DNA of 64,000 bases, from positions 1 through 64,000 of the forward strand of contig CAVVVS010000137.1 of NCBI GenBank assembly GCA_963751355.1. Reading direction: 5' to 3'. This document shows, in pieces, positions 9,967 through 20,909 of this stretch. This DNA comes from CAVVVS01 sp963751355 (GTDB lineage Bacteria; Bacteroidota; Ignavibacteria; Ignavibacteriales; Ignavibacteriaceae). Position 1 is the first letter of the stretch. Every line of letters starts with the position of its first letter. The translations under genes and the position numbers were made by a program. The notes beneath the pieces were generated by a model. The model had not been told where the DNA came from and made no database searches. It was given only the letters and a program-made list of their open reading frames with translations.

Positions 9967-12900
9967 TTAGCTTAATTCTTTTATCAGACCTTTATTTATG
10001 GAAGCTTGATAGACCTCTTCATTTAAAGGATTGTATTTTATTTTGATAATTGCATGAACCCAATTTTCGTTTTCATACAATTGAAAAGTAAAATTATTTT
10101 TAAACATAATATCTAATCTTTGCATAATGTTCTTTATAGAAGTGCCGTGAGCTTCTTTTTCATCTAAAGTTTTATTTTCGGAATAAAATAATCTCCCAGT
10201 ATTAGCTACATCAATTGTTAAAATACCATGATCAAAGTTTATGTTTAGTTTTATTTCAAATTCGGAATGACTGGTTTGTGAGCCATATTTTATTGCATTC
10301 TCTACTAATGGTTGAAAAATAAACGAAGGGACAATTAGTTCACGGGCATTATCATCTATTTTATATGAAACAACTAAAGATTCGTGAAAGCAAATTTTTT
10401 GAACACTTATATAATTATTTACGGCTTCAATTTCCTCATTTAATGTAGCTTTCTCTTTGCTGTAATTGAGAAGAACATAGCGGAAAAATTCCGAGAGTTT
10501 AGAAATCATTTCCCATGCGGTTTTTTTATCAATTAATACTAATGCTCTAATTACGCTGAATACATTAAGAAGAAAATGGGGATTCATCTGGTTGCGTAAT
10601 AATTTTAATTGTGTCTGATGTGCAAGTGCAGTTGCTTTTAATAAATTCTTCTTCTGGATATGGTATTTAGCAAAATGCCATATAACCAAACCTATCAATG
10701 AAAGAATTAGAAGTCTAAACCACCATGTATCCCAATAGGGGGGTGAAATTGAAATAGTTACTGAAGCTATTTTATTACTCCACTGCCCCATATTGTTCGA
10801 AGCCTTAACCATGAAAGTATAATTCCCGGGATCCAGATTTGTATAAGTCGCATATCGTCTGTGCTGTATATAATTCCAATTGTTTTCGAACCCTTTCATT
10901 TTATAAGCGTAATTTATCTTATCGCTCATTGTATAATCCAAAGCGGCAAATGTGAAAGTAAAGGAAGATTGGCTATATGATAAGGATATTTCATTGCATT
11001 GATTGATGGAAGATTTTAATATCGGGTTTTCGCCGCCTATTTTAACCGGTTTGTTGAATATTGTAAATTCCGTAAGTACAACCGGTGCTGTATATGGATT
11101 TAATGAAATATTATCGGGCGAAAAAGATATCGCACCATCGATATCGCCGAAAAAGATGTCGCCCGAAAAAGTTTAAAGTTACCGGGAGTAAATTGATTGT
11201 TCTGTAATCCATTCACTTTATAAAAATTACTGAACTCTTCTGTAATAGGGTTAAATTTAGATAAACCGTAAATCGTGCTAATCCAAAGATTATTGTTTAT
11301 GTCTTTTTGAATCCCGAATATGAAATTGTTGGAAAGTCCGTTTTCTTTATCGAGAATTTTAAAGTTTTTTGTTTTTTTGTCGAAACACATTAATCCACTG
11401 CCAGATGTTCCTATCCATAAATACTCAGAGTCGACGTAAATGGAATTAATCCTTGTAATTTGACTGGTGGAAGGGATTTCGAATGTTGTAGTTTCATGTG
11501 TAAATTTATTAATTTCATATAACTTACTGTTTCCTGTTCCTACCCAAATATTGTTGCTTTTTCCCCTTACAATTTTGGTAATGGTGACCGATTTGCTTTT
11601 TGGCAGTGGGAAATTTTTGAATCGGTAATTTTTTACGTCGAACAAAATTAAACCGTCATCGGAACCGATCCAAAGAAAATCGTTGCAATATAAAAGTGTT
11701 GATATTGAACTTTGATAAATTAAAGGTCTGTTTGGATTTTGCTTGAAGTGATAAAAACGGTTTTCTTTTACATAAAATAAATTTAATCCTCCTTGCGAAG
11801 TTCCGATCCAAAGATTTTTGTTAGTATCTTCCGTAATTGAATTCACATCGTTACTTGATATTGAATACGGATTTTGCGGGTTGTGCTTGTAATAAGTAAA
11901 TGTTCCTTTGTTGCGATTGTATCTATTTAATCCTCCGCCTGTTGTACCGAACCAAATATATCCGCGGCTGTCTTCAAAAATTGAAGTGACAAACGAATTA
12001 TCAAGGCATTTATTGGGTTTTGCTTCGGCTCTGTAATGTGTAAAAAGCATGAATTCTTTGTTTAGTATGTTTATACCTCTTTTCGTACCGAACCAATAGT
12101 TACCTTTGGAGTCCTTATATATTACTTGAACATTGTTCTGTGTTAGACTGTACGGATTGTATGGATCGTGAACGTATTGTTTGAACTTTTTTGTTTTTTT
12201 ATTGAAAGTAAATAGACCGTTTCGTGTACCTATCCATAAATTATTTTTCCCGTTTTCATTAATCGATTTAACGCTAAGGCTTGCCGGTGTGGACGGTTTT
12301 GGGATAAAATTTGAGAAAGTTTCGCTGTTTCGATTGAATAAATTAAATCCGTTCTTGTATGTCCCAATCCATAAATTTTTTTGTGAATCTTCATAAATTG
12401 CTCTTATATCGTTATCGCTGATCGAGTTCTTATCTCCTGGTTTTTTTTTAAAGTATTTGTAAGTCTTTTGAGGGACGTTAAATAAACCTAATCCATCGTT
12501 CTCCGTGCCGAACCAAATATTATTGTAACTATCGATGAAAAGTATGCTTAGATTACTTTTTTTTGAATTGGGGTCATTAAAATAATCGGGGGTATATGTT
12601 TTTATTTCGTGGGTGGTATGATCGATTTCATTAATTGTATTTCTGGTAACGAACCAAATATTGTTTTTATTGTCTTCGGTAATTGAATGTATGTACTTTA
12701 TATCCCCTGCGAAAGATAAAACTGTATCTACATTTATCCGTTCAAAACGTTCAGTTTTAGGATCAAATTTATTTAATCCGTTACTCCCTGTTCCGATCCA
12801 GATATTATTTTCACTATCTTCAAAAAGACACGTGATAAAGTCGTCCGACAATAGTCCGTCTTTATCGCTCTTTTCGAAAATTTTAAATTCATATCCGTCG

Positions 12901-13235
12901 TATCTATCTAATCCTTCATTTGTAGCTATCCAAATAAATCCTTTTTTATCTTGGATTATTCCGTTTATACAGTTTTGCGAAAGTCCGTTTTCTCTGGTGC
13001 TGTGAATAAATCTTAATCTATCTGCCTGCGCTGAAGCTTTGGGCGATATAAAAATGTTAAACAGAACAAAAATTGAAAAAAGGTAAGAAATATTTAATTT
13101 TAATATTCTGATTTTATTTCGTATCTGATAGATATTTTCAAATTTATATAAAAATATTGTATTCATTACTATTAAATTTATGCTTACGAAAAAATTAGAA
13201 ATTCTTGTGATAAATATCAAGACTATATACATCAA
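9967..13235 (-). CDS. Reg_prop/Y_Y_Y LytS-type sensor histidine kinase, frameshifted
   Basis: A membrane sensor kinase of about 1090 residues when the frames are joined. The N-terminal part has a signal/anchor helix, then about a dozen Reg_prop blades (for example GFIWIATNEGLDRYDGYEF, NNIWIGTGSNGLNKFDP) forming periplasmic propellers. A Y_Y_Y domain (YAYKMKGFENNW, YTNLDPGNYTFMVKASN) leads to one membrane helix, a His_kinase domain with QMNPHFLLNVFSVI and an ATPase site QPLVENAIKYGS. The first frame breaks at 11100-11175: five A on the plus strand should be six to join LFSGDIFFGDIDGAISFSP to the rest. It has no fused AraC output domain, unlike classical hybrid systems, and is divergent from a receiver gene. 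It probably senses a glycan breakdown product. The exact start is uncertain. Confidence 0.8.
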
Positions 13236-13284
13236 TAAAAAAATTGCAATCTGCTGTAATTAGATATTATTAAAAGTTAAATTA

Positions 13285-13330
13285 ACCATTTGATTCCTTA
13301 TTGTACCATTTATTCCGTTATAATTGATTT
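13285..13330 (+). promoter_or_regulatory. 20-bp direct-repeat operator between kinase and receiver
   Basis: ACCATTTGATTCCTTA begins at 13285 and ACCATTTATTCCGTTA at 13305, a 20-bp period. TTGATTT starts at 13324, 19 bp after the second copy, matching the other sites. It lies in the divergent gap and is oriented toward the receiver gene, suggesting that the regulatory genes belong to the same regulon. Confidence 0.55.
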
Positions 13331-13372
13331 ATTAATATTTTTCTTTAATAATTAAATCCAAAGTAAACAAAA

Positions 13373-13744
13373 ATGATTGTGGAAAGTAAAAGAAGTACAG
13401 AACGTTTAAAGACTTTAATAATTGATGATGTTAAAGCAATTCGAATAGAGCTTAAATTTTTGCTTGAGGAATTTTCAAAAATTGAAGTAATCGGTGAAGC
13501 TGCAAACGGTAAAGATGCAATCGAAGTAATAACTAAGTTAAAACCGGATGTTATATTTCTGGACATACAATTACCTATTATTTCCGGTCTTCAAGTTCTC
13601 GATGTATGCCGTGGGAATTTTAAAGTGATTATTATTTCCTCTTTCGATAAATATTTACCCGAAGCTCAAAAATACAAAGTCATAGATTTCTTGATGAAAC
13701 CTATCAATAAAGAAAAACTGAATAAAGCTGTTGGATTACTTTAA
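13373..13744 (+). CDS. Stand-alone response regulator receiver (CheY-like)
   Basis: This 123-residue protein is a single receiver domain. LIIDDVKAIR gives the acidic pair, VIFLDIQLPI the phosphorylated aspartate (about residue 63), IIISSFDK the switch serine and FLMKPI the conserved lysine. No output domain follows, whereas the LytR family normally carries LytTR after such a receiver. After the stop a short TFEKFYMFDK-like reading suggests an output domain may have been lost. It is divergent from the LytS-type kinase and is probably its partner. It could work as a phosphate sink or shuttle. Confidence 0.8.
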   Translation: MIVESKRSTERLKTLIIDDVKAIRIELKFLLEEFSKIEVIGEAANGKDAIEVITKLKPDVIFLDIQLPIISGLQVLDVCRGNFKVIIISSFDKYLPEAQKYKVIDFLMKPINKEKLNKAVGLL

Positions 13745-13880
13745 CAAAAAACGACATTTGAAAAGTTTTATATGTTTGATAAATGAAAATTATCTCGCTA
13801 CAGCAATTTTCAACGTTGTTATCGTAATAATTTCTAGATTTTTTCTTCAATGTCAATATTCTTAAAAATTGAGGTGGAAT

Positions 13881-15323
13881 ATGGAATCCATAGAACGTCG
13901 TAAATTTCTTGAAGTATTGGGGCTGGGAGTTTTGGGAGTTGCGTTAAGTCCGTTTGATTTTAAATTCGGAAATTCTTTCCAGAAACCGAACATAATTTAT
14001 ATTATGAGCGATGACCTCGGATATGGAGATCTCGGATGTTACGGCCAAACAAAAATAAAAACCCCCAACATTGATGATTTGGCAAAAGAAGGGATGAAGT
14101 TCACAGATTATTATGCTGGCAGCACTGTTTGTGCACCTTCGCGATGCACGCTTATGACCGGTTACAATACGGGTCATTCTTTTGTACGGGGTAATAAGAA
14201 TGTGGGATTCACCAGCCAAATACCTATACCTGATAGTACAAAAACGGTTGCAAAATATTTAAGGCAGGAGGGTTACAGAACGGGATTAATTGGTAAATGG
14301 GGGCTTGGCTCAAATGAGAATACAGGTGATCCCAACAAGCAAGGATTCGATTATTTTTATGGCTACTATGACCAGAGACATGCGCATAATTATTATACTG
14401 AATACTTATTTAAAAACGGCAAGAAAATAAGATTGAACGGAAATAAAATGGCACATCCCCGTCCGGACGGAGAAGGTATTGCCGAAAAAAAAGTTACATA
14501 TACACCAGATCTTTTTGCAAATGAATGCGTGCAGTTTATCGAACGCAATAAAGACAAACCTTTCTTCCTTTATTTTGCCGAAACTATTCCTCATGCAAAC
14601 GACCGGGGTGGGGATAATTGTATGGATAAAGGTATGGAAGTTCCCAGCTTTGGCATTTATAAAAACAAAGAATGGCCGTTTGTCGAAAAAGGGAAAGCCG
14701 CAATGATTACCAGAATGGATAGAGATGTCGGTCGCATTATGAAAAAATTAAAAGAATTGGGAATTGATGATAATACTATTATTATTTTTACCAGCGATAA
14801 CGGGCCCCATGCTGAAGGTGGTGTCGATCCCAAATTTTTTAACAGCGGTGGTTCTCTGCGCGGAATCAAAAGAGATCTTTATGAAGGCGGTATCAGAGTT
14901 CCGATGATTGCTAGATGGCCTGGGAAAATTAAACCTAATACCGTATCTCATCTCGCCTGTGCAGAATGGGATTTCCTTCCAACTGCATGCAATATTGCCA
15001 GCATCCCGGTTCCGAATGGAATTGACGGGATTTCATTTTTACCAGAACTTTTTGGTGAAGATAATGAACAAACTAAACATAAATATTTATATTGGGAGTA
15101 TGCAAGTAATGTATTTAAACGTGCCTTAAGGATGGGTCAATATAAGCTCGTTCAGATCGGTATTAATTCTCCGTTTGAACTTTATGATTTGCAAAAAGAT
15201 ATTGGTGAAACAAAAAATATTGCAGATCAGCATCCTGATATTGTTGAGAAAATGGAGAATATTATGAAAGACGCGAGGACAGAATCCAAATATTGGAAAA
15301 TGCCGCCGGCAAATAAAAAGTAA
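13881..15323 (+). CDS. Arylsulfatase A-type sulfatase with Tat-like leader
   Basis: Sulfate-ester hydrolase. I choose the ATG at 13881 because GAGGTGG sits just upstream; an upstream TTG at 13869 is less likely. The leader MESIERRKFLEVLGLGVLGV is Tat-like. The fold begins at PNIIYIMSDDLGYGD (metal aspartates), and CAPSR at about residue 84 is the formylglycine motif, followed by CTLMTGY. GKWGLGSN, HANDRGGDN, TSDNGPHAEGG and FELYDLQKDIGETKN match the family. A GLCHAR-type assignment of substrate is not possible. It precedes the nitrilase and isomerase genes, in the same direction. Confidence 0.9.
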   Translation: MESIERRKFLEVLGLGVLGVALSPFDFKFGNSFQKPNIIYIMSDDLGYGDLGCYGQTKIKTPNIDDLAKEGMKFTDYYAGSTVCAPSRCTLMTGYNTGHSFVRGNKNVGFTSQIPIPDSTKTVAKYLRQEGYRTGLIGKWGLGSNENTGDPNKQGFDYFYGYYDQRHAHNYYTEYLFKNGKKIRLNGNKMAHPRPDGEGIAEKKVTYTPDLFANECVQFIERNKDKPFFLYFAETIPHANDRGGDNCMDKGMEVPSFGIYKNKEWPFVEKGKAAMITRMDRDVGRIMKKLKELGIDDNTIIIFTSDNGPHAEGGVDPKFFNSGGSLRGIKRDLYEGGIRVPMIARWPGKIKPNTVSHLACAEWDFLPTACNIASIPVPNGIDGISFLPELFGEDNEQTKHKYLYWEYASNVFKRALRMGQYKLVQIGINSPFELYDLQKDIGETKNIADQHPDIVEKMENIMKDARTESKYWKMPPANKK

Positions 15324-15397
15324 AATGAAAATTAAAGTAATTTTTATCGGGATTAAATAAAATTAGTCTTGTGTATAGGAAGGATGAAGGAATTAGA

Positions 15398-16660
15398 GTG
15401 AAAATAAAAAAAGACTTGGGGAAAATAGGGAAAGTATATATTATAATTTCTGCTGTTGTTTTTATTTGTCTGCTGAACAATTCTGTTTTCAGCCAGGTGC
15501 GAAAAGTAAAAATCGGAGCTGTTTCGATCGAAGGGACCCTTGATTTTAATACACCATTGACAAAAAAAATTACCGAAGCTGCACCTCTTCTTGCAGCAGC
15601 AGGTAGGCTGCAATTAGATTTGGTTATATTTCCCGAAGATGGTTTTAGAGGCAAATTTTATAGAACCGATGCCCAAATTTTAAATAACAGTATTGTAATG
15701 GACAGTATGTCGAATTGGGCCGCGAGATATCATACTAATATTATTTTTCAGGTTTTTGAAAAGGATACTATACATAACAAATTATATAATACTGATGTTG
15801 TAATTAGTAGACAAGGAAAATACCTGGGCAAGTACAGAAAAGTAAATCTTCCTCCCGAAGAAATTAACGAAGTTGCCTCGGGTAAAACATATAAAGTATT
15901 CAATTTGGATTTTGGTAGAGTCGGTACATTAACTTGCTGGGACGGTTGGTTTACGAATCCTGAAAAATTTCTCGTGGATAAGGGAGCAGAATTGATAGTA
16001 ATTCCTACATGGTCCAATTGTCAGAAAAATTTAGAAACAATAATTGCGGAAAACGGTGTGCCTGTTTCATATTCAGTTTTAAAAGCAAAAGACGAACCGC
16101 CGTATGAAAGCATGACATGCAGTGTTTTTAATCAAATGGGAGATCCGGTTTTTAAGGATTACCCTGTTGGTAAAAACAAAATTGCTGTAGGTACAGTTAC
16201 AATCGGGAATTATAAAAATTTGGCACTCGGTAAAAAGATTAGAACTTCGTTCGAGAATAACAGCAGCAACCCGGCATCTAATCTTGTGGACGGTAAATAC
16301 AGTACCGAAAGAGATGCTCCTTTAAAAATGCAGACAAGCTGGAAAGCTTCATCTCTTCCTCAATGGATCGAAATTGATTTAGGTAAAGATTATAAAATTA
16401 ACAGAATTTCTATTGCACAATTTGACGGCAGCGATTACAATTTCCGGATTGAAGGGAAAGCCTCTCACGGCAATTATAAGCTGTTAAGTAATTCGGTGTC
16501 GAAGTATGAAACGATTTTGGAACACGGTATTGCCGGTTCGGAGATTTATTCGTCAAAATTTAAAGACCAAAAAGTAAGATACGTTAGGATAAATATAGAT
16601 TCCAAAACAAAAAAGGATGCCGTAATAAACGAGTTAAAAGTATTCGGGTATTTAAATTAA
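15398..16660 (+). CDS. Secreted nitrilase-family amidohydrolase fused to an F5/8C (discoidin) domain
   Basis: The N-terminal half is a carbon-nitrogen hydrolase. The catalytic triad is visible as E in FPEDG, K in YRKVNLP and C in TCWDGWF. A leader with a hydrophobic core (VYIIISAVVFICLLNN, ending VFSQ) suggests export. From about residue 276 of the longest frame, NLALGKKIRTSFENN starts a discoidin/F5-8C-type carbohydrate-binding domain (WIEIDLGKDYKINRISI, VRYVRINID). The pairing implies an amidase acting on a glycan-bound N-acyl or amide group at the cell surface. The start is taken as GTG at 15398 after AAGGA; GTG at 15371 is possible. It lies between a sulfatase and a sugar isomerase-like gene. 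Confidence 0.8.
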   Translation: MKIKKDLGKIGKVYIIISAVVFICLLNNSVFSQVRKVKIGAVSIEGTLDFNTPLTKKITEAAPLLAAAGRLQLDLVIFPEDGFRGKFYRTDAQILNNSIVMDSMSNWAARYHTNIIFQVFEKDTIHNKLYNTDVVISRQGKYLGKYRKVNLPPEEINEVASGKTYKVFNLDFGRVGTLTCWDGWFTNPEKFLVDKGAELIVIPTWSNCQKNLETIIAENGVPVSYSVLKAKDEPPYESMTCSVFNQMGDPVFKDYPVGKNKIAVGTVTIGNYKNLALGKKIRTSFENNSSNPASNLVDGKYSTERDAPLKMQTSWKASSLPQWIEIDLGKDYKINRISIAQFDGSDYNFRIEGKASHGNYKLLSNSVSKYETILEHGIAGSEIYSSKFKDQKVRYVRINIDSKTKKDAVINELKVFGYLN

Positions 16661-16713
16661 CTGTTTACCGGAGTTGTATTATTTATTCTATTCGGTTTTT
16701 CGTAAATGCCGGA

Positions 16714-17640
16714 GTGTTATGGAATTTAAAAAAATTGTTATCGGGGTATAAAAAATTGAATTCAAACAAATCCGATCTTCCGTTTTACGAACAGAAAATT
16801 TCAATCTTCTCAAAACATCTTCACTGGCTGAATTGGGAACGTATGGCAGAAACCGCATTAAATTTGGGCTTTGACGGAATCGATTTAACTGTTCGTGAAA
16901 ACGGACATGTATTGCCTGATAGAGTTGAAGATGATTTGCCCAAAGTTTTTGAAATCTGCAAAAATACCGGAATAGAAATCGTTATGATTTGTACTAGTAT
17001 CCGGGATGCTGCAGATCCTCTCACAGAAAAAATCATTAAAACAGCAAGCGGACTCGGAATTAAGTTTTATAGAATGAACTGGTATGAATACGATAAAAAT
17101 CTTGATTTAAATAAAAACCTGGGAAACATAAAATCGCAGTTGACTGAACTTGCGGAAATGAACAAGCATTATAAAATGAAAGGCAGCTATCAAAACCATG
17201 ATGGAGTTTGGTTCGGTGCGCCTGTATGGGACTTGGGAAAAATATTAAATCAGATCAATTCCGAATGGCTCGGTTGTCAATATGATATTTTGAATGCCGT
17301 AATCGAAGCTTCGAATTCCTGGCAATTGGGCATGGAATTTATTGCGCCGTATGTTCACACTATTGATATAAAAGATGCTTTCCTGCATTTTGAAAAAGGG
17401 AAGATGAAATTGGAATATGCGCCGCTCGGAAGCGGAATGGTAGATTTCAATCAATTCATTTGTTTGTTAAAAAAATTAGAAATCTCAGTACCTTATTCAA
17501 TGCATTTCGAATATGATTTGGGCGGTGCTGATACTGGTTTAACAAATTTATCTATTCCTGAAAAAAAAGTTATATATGAAATTCAAAAAGATTTGAAAGC
17601 ATTCAAGAAAATTCTTGAAGAAAATAGCCAGATGAATTAA
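16714..17640 (+). CDS. Sugar phosphate isomerase/epimerase family TIM barrel
   Basis: AP-endonuclease-2-like barrel (xylose isomerase-like). Early strands read ISIFSKHLHWL and FDGIDLTVRENG. The metal-site region includes YQNHDGVWFG (His), WLGCQYDILNAV (Asp), YVHTIDIKDA and a terminal glutamate in YSMHFEYDLGG. It probably isomerises or epimerises a sugar or keto-sugar released from the glycan. It has no signal peptide in the reading used; the GTG start at 16714 is uncertain, since the ATG upstream leads into a stop. It follows the nitrilase in the same direction with a 53-bp gap. Confidence 0.75.
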   Translation: MLWNLKKLLSGYKKLNSNKSDLPFYEQKISIFSKHLHWLNWERMAETALNLGFDGIDLTVRENGHVLPDRVEDDLPKVFEICKNTGIEIVMICTSIRDAADPLTEKIIKTASGLGIKFYRMNWYEYDKNLDLNKNLGNIKSQLTELAEMNKHYKMKGSYQNHDGVWFGAPVWDLGKILNQINSEWLGCQYDILNAVIEASNSWQLGMEFIAPYVHTIDIKDAFLHFEKGKMKLEYAPLGSGMVDFNQFICLLKKLEISVPYSMHFEYDLGGADTGLTNLSIPEKKVIYEIQKDLKAFKKILEENSQMN

Positions 17641-17733
17641 TTTTCAATCTAGAATGAAAGAAAATTAAATACAGCTAGATAAGAAAGATGATATAGATAT
17701 GTTATTATTTGTAATTCAAACCTCTAAATAAGT

Positions 17734-17778
17734 ACCATTTATTACCAATACCGCCCGCTCATTCCATAATTATTATTG
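17734..17778 (+). promoter_or_regulatory. 20-bp direct-repeat operator upstream of TonB receptor
   Basis: ACCATTTATTACCAAT begins at 17734 and CCCGCTCATTCCATAA at 17754, a 20-bp period with a weaker second copy. TTATTG follows 19 bp after the second copy. It lies about 100 bp before the receptor start. Confidence 0.4.
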
Positions 17779-17858
17779 TTACTTGTTTTAATATTTAATA
17801 TTTCAATAAAATCAACATCACATACAACTAAAAAAATTTTTTAGGAGAATCAAAAAGA

Positions 17859-20800
17859 ATGTTTAAGTTCGTAAACCTATTCTTAATGATCTTTCTTTTA
17901 ATTACAATTGAGATTTCAGGTCAAGGGGCAATAACAGGTGTGGTTTCAGATTCTGCCACTGGAGAGGCATTATATGGTGCTAATGTTTTTTTAACAGGGA
18001 CGGCATTTGGCAGTTCTACAAATATTGAAGGTAAGTACAAAATAAGTCAGGTACCTATTGGAAAATACAACCTTAAGGTATCATATATTGGCTTTATTCC
18101 AAAAGAATATACAGTAACTGTAATGGAAAACAAAACACTTGAGATCGATGTAAAATTGAAAACAAGTGTTATTCAAGGTTCAGAAGTACTTGTATCGGGG
18201 CAAGCATTAGGGCAGGCGGCTGCAATTAACCAACAACTTTCTTCCAACACAATTGTAAATATAATATCGGAAGAAAAAATACAAGAGTTACCTGATGCTA
18301 ATGCTGCGGAAGCTATTGGGCGGCTGCCCGGAGTTGCCGTACAACGTGAGGGTGGGGAGGCTAATAAGATTGTACTGAGGGGGATGTCTCCGGAATTTTC
18401 AACCATTAGTATCGACGGAGTAAGAATTTCATCGACGGATGAAGACAATAGAGGGACTGATTTAAGTATGATAGCGCAAGGTTCTTTAGCAGGTATTGAA
18501 TTATTCAAAGCTCTTACATCTGATCAAGATGCAGATGCTATTGCAGGCACTGTAAATTTAGTTACAAAAAAAGCCCCAGCCAAAAGAACGATTAGGTTTG
18601 ATACAAAAGGATTATACAATAAACTTGATAATTCATTCAATCAATATTTCTTTACTGTTAAGTACGGTGAAAGATTTATTAATAATATGTTTGGGGTACA
18701 AGTTAACGGAAATCTCGAAAAGAGAATAAGAAGTAATGAAAATTCCTCCTCATCGATAGATGCCGATCTTGGTTCTAGGGGTGAAGAATACAATTTGACG
18801 GGATTTAATTTGAGTTATAGGAATGAGGTACGGAAAAGAAATGGTTTAAGTCTGCTAATAGATATCAATACTCCTGATAACGGTTCGATTAAAATAAATA
18901 ACATATATAGCGGTACTTCAAGAAATTATGGAGATTATGGCAGACTATACGAAGGTTACGGAGGTTCCAATGCAATTTCTCCTAACACATATTCACTCGA
19001 ATACGTTGAAAAAAAATTAATTCATTTAATAGTGCTATTATAGGAGAAAATCATTTATTAGGATTCGATCTGGATTGGGGTTTTTCATTTGATCAATCAA
19101 TTTCGAATTCTCCGTATGATTATTTAGCCACATTTAGTGAAATTACAAACATAGACCCCAATACTCATGAATATATATCGGGAACAAGAAACATTCCTAT
19201 TGACTTGAGACACGGACCCCCTGAAGTACTTATTTCTTATGCCGTTAATAATTTTAATGATGCATACTTGAATAATGGTACATATTATGACGAGAGAAAT
19301 ATTGAAAAAAATCGAACGTTTCATCTCGATATATTAAAGGAATACGGATTGGGAGAAACAATATCCGGTAGTTTTAAATTTGGTGGTAAATATAGAGTCT
19401 TAAATAGATCAAAAAACACGAATGGATCGATTGCACCCTATTATAATATGAGTTGGCCTCAATATGAAATTTTATCTAACGGCTCCGTTGTGAAAAAAGA
19501 CTTAAGCGGTACGGATTTCGAAAATTTAAAATTAGTCGGAAGCGGTCATGTTTCTTTAAGCAATTTTTTAGGAAGCAATATTGAAACCAGAAATTTGTTC
19601 GATTTATATTCTTTGAATCCTTTGATTGATGTCAATTTAATAAAAGAGTGGTATCAGCTTAATAAAAGCGGGAGCCTCGATCTGAATGGTAGAAATCCGG
19701 AATACCGAAAAGATGCTCAATCGGTCCTTAACTATTATGAACTGACCGAAAGAATTGGTGCCGGCTACATAATGAATACTCTAAGATTTAGCGATTTTGT
19801 GACGTTAATTACAGGTCTGAGGGCTGAAAATGAAAGTAATGATTATAAATCGAGATATACTCCCGGGGATTTAAACAGTTCGGTATATATTCCTTCATCA
19901 ATTAAAGATACTTCCTCTAACTTCAACGAACTGATCTGGTTACCTAATTTTCAACTGAAAATAATGCCGACTGGTTTTATGAATATAAGATTAGCAGCAT
20001 ACAGAGCATTAGCAAGACCAGATTTTAACTACAGATTATTAAAATATGTAGGTCAATCGGGCACTCACCCAACAGTCATTTTGGGAAATCCGAATTTAAA
20101 AGCTGCAAAGGCATGGAATTATGAAACAAGCATTTCATTATATAATAATGAAATAGGACTATTTACCATAAGCGGTTTTTATAAAGTAATAAAAGATATG
20201 TATAAACAAACAAATAATATTCAGTTGCAGATAAACCAGGGCGCAGATGCTGTTCTTGAGCAACTTGGTATTACATGGCCAATTGCATTTCCAAGATATG
20301 GATTAACTTATGCGTATAATTCACCTAAAGTAACAAAAGTATGGGGGTTTGAATTATCGCATCAAATTAACTTTTTGTATTTACCCGGTTTTTTAAGCGG
20401 GATTGTACTCAGTTATAATGTCTCTATAAGCCGTTCCGAATCATATAATATTCAAACCGAGGTTATAACAACCGGGGTGTTTCCAAATAGAAAAACAGTT
20501 AGAATAATTGTTCAGGATAAAGGAAAACTTGAATCTCAACCGGAATTATTCGGAAATGTTGCTTTAGGTTACGATATGGATGGTTTTTCAGGCAGGGTAT
20601 CCGTCTTCTTCCAAAATGAATATATAACCAGTATTACAGGTGATGGAAGAGATACACATTTTCAAAAAGGATTTACCAACTGGGACCTTGCTTTGAAGCA
20701 GCGTATTAACAAAAACATTGCAGTTCTATTTAACATAAATAATTTTTCGGATTACATAGAATCCAGCGGAATACGCAACAACGTATTTGGTTGGGAACAA

Positions 20801-20860
20801 ATCAATAATCAAACCAAATACGGATTAACTGCAGATTTAGGTATACGAATTACACTGTAA
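17859..20860 (+). CDS. TonB-dependent receptor, frameshifted at an A8 run
   Basis: Outer-membrane active transporter of about 1000 residues when joined. It has a signal peptide, a CarboxypepD_reg-like domain (GVVSDSATGEALYGANVFL), then a plug with LPDANAAEAIGRLPGVAVQREGG and VNLVTKKAPAK. The barrel ends with YGLTADLGIRITL, a C-terminal aromatic-type strand. The first frame stops near 19043. One extra A in the eight-A run at 19009-19016 restores YVEKKINSFNSAIIGENHLLGFDLDW and joins the 19205-20860 part. The homopolymer site could be a sequencing slip, real decay or slippage. The next gene is a secreted beta-helix protein. It likely imports an oligosaccharide released by the sulfatases. Confidence 0.85.
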
Positions 20861-20909
20861 ATTATAATCAGACTTAAAAAATCCATTAATCAAATTAATA
20901 GGAGGTAAC

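Noticed and set aside
15262..15654. Minus-strand ORF overlapping the nitrilase start
   Set aside because: It is a shadow of the well-supported plus-strand nitrilase and sulfatase coding sequence.
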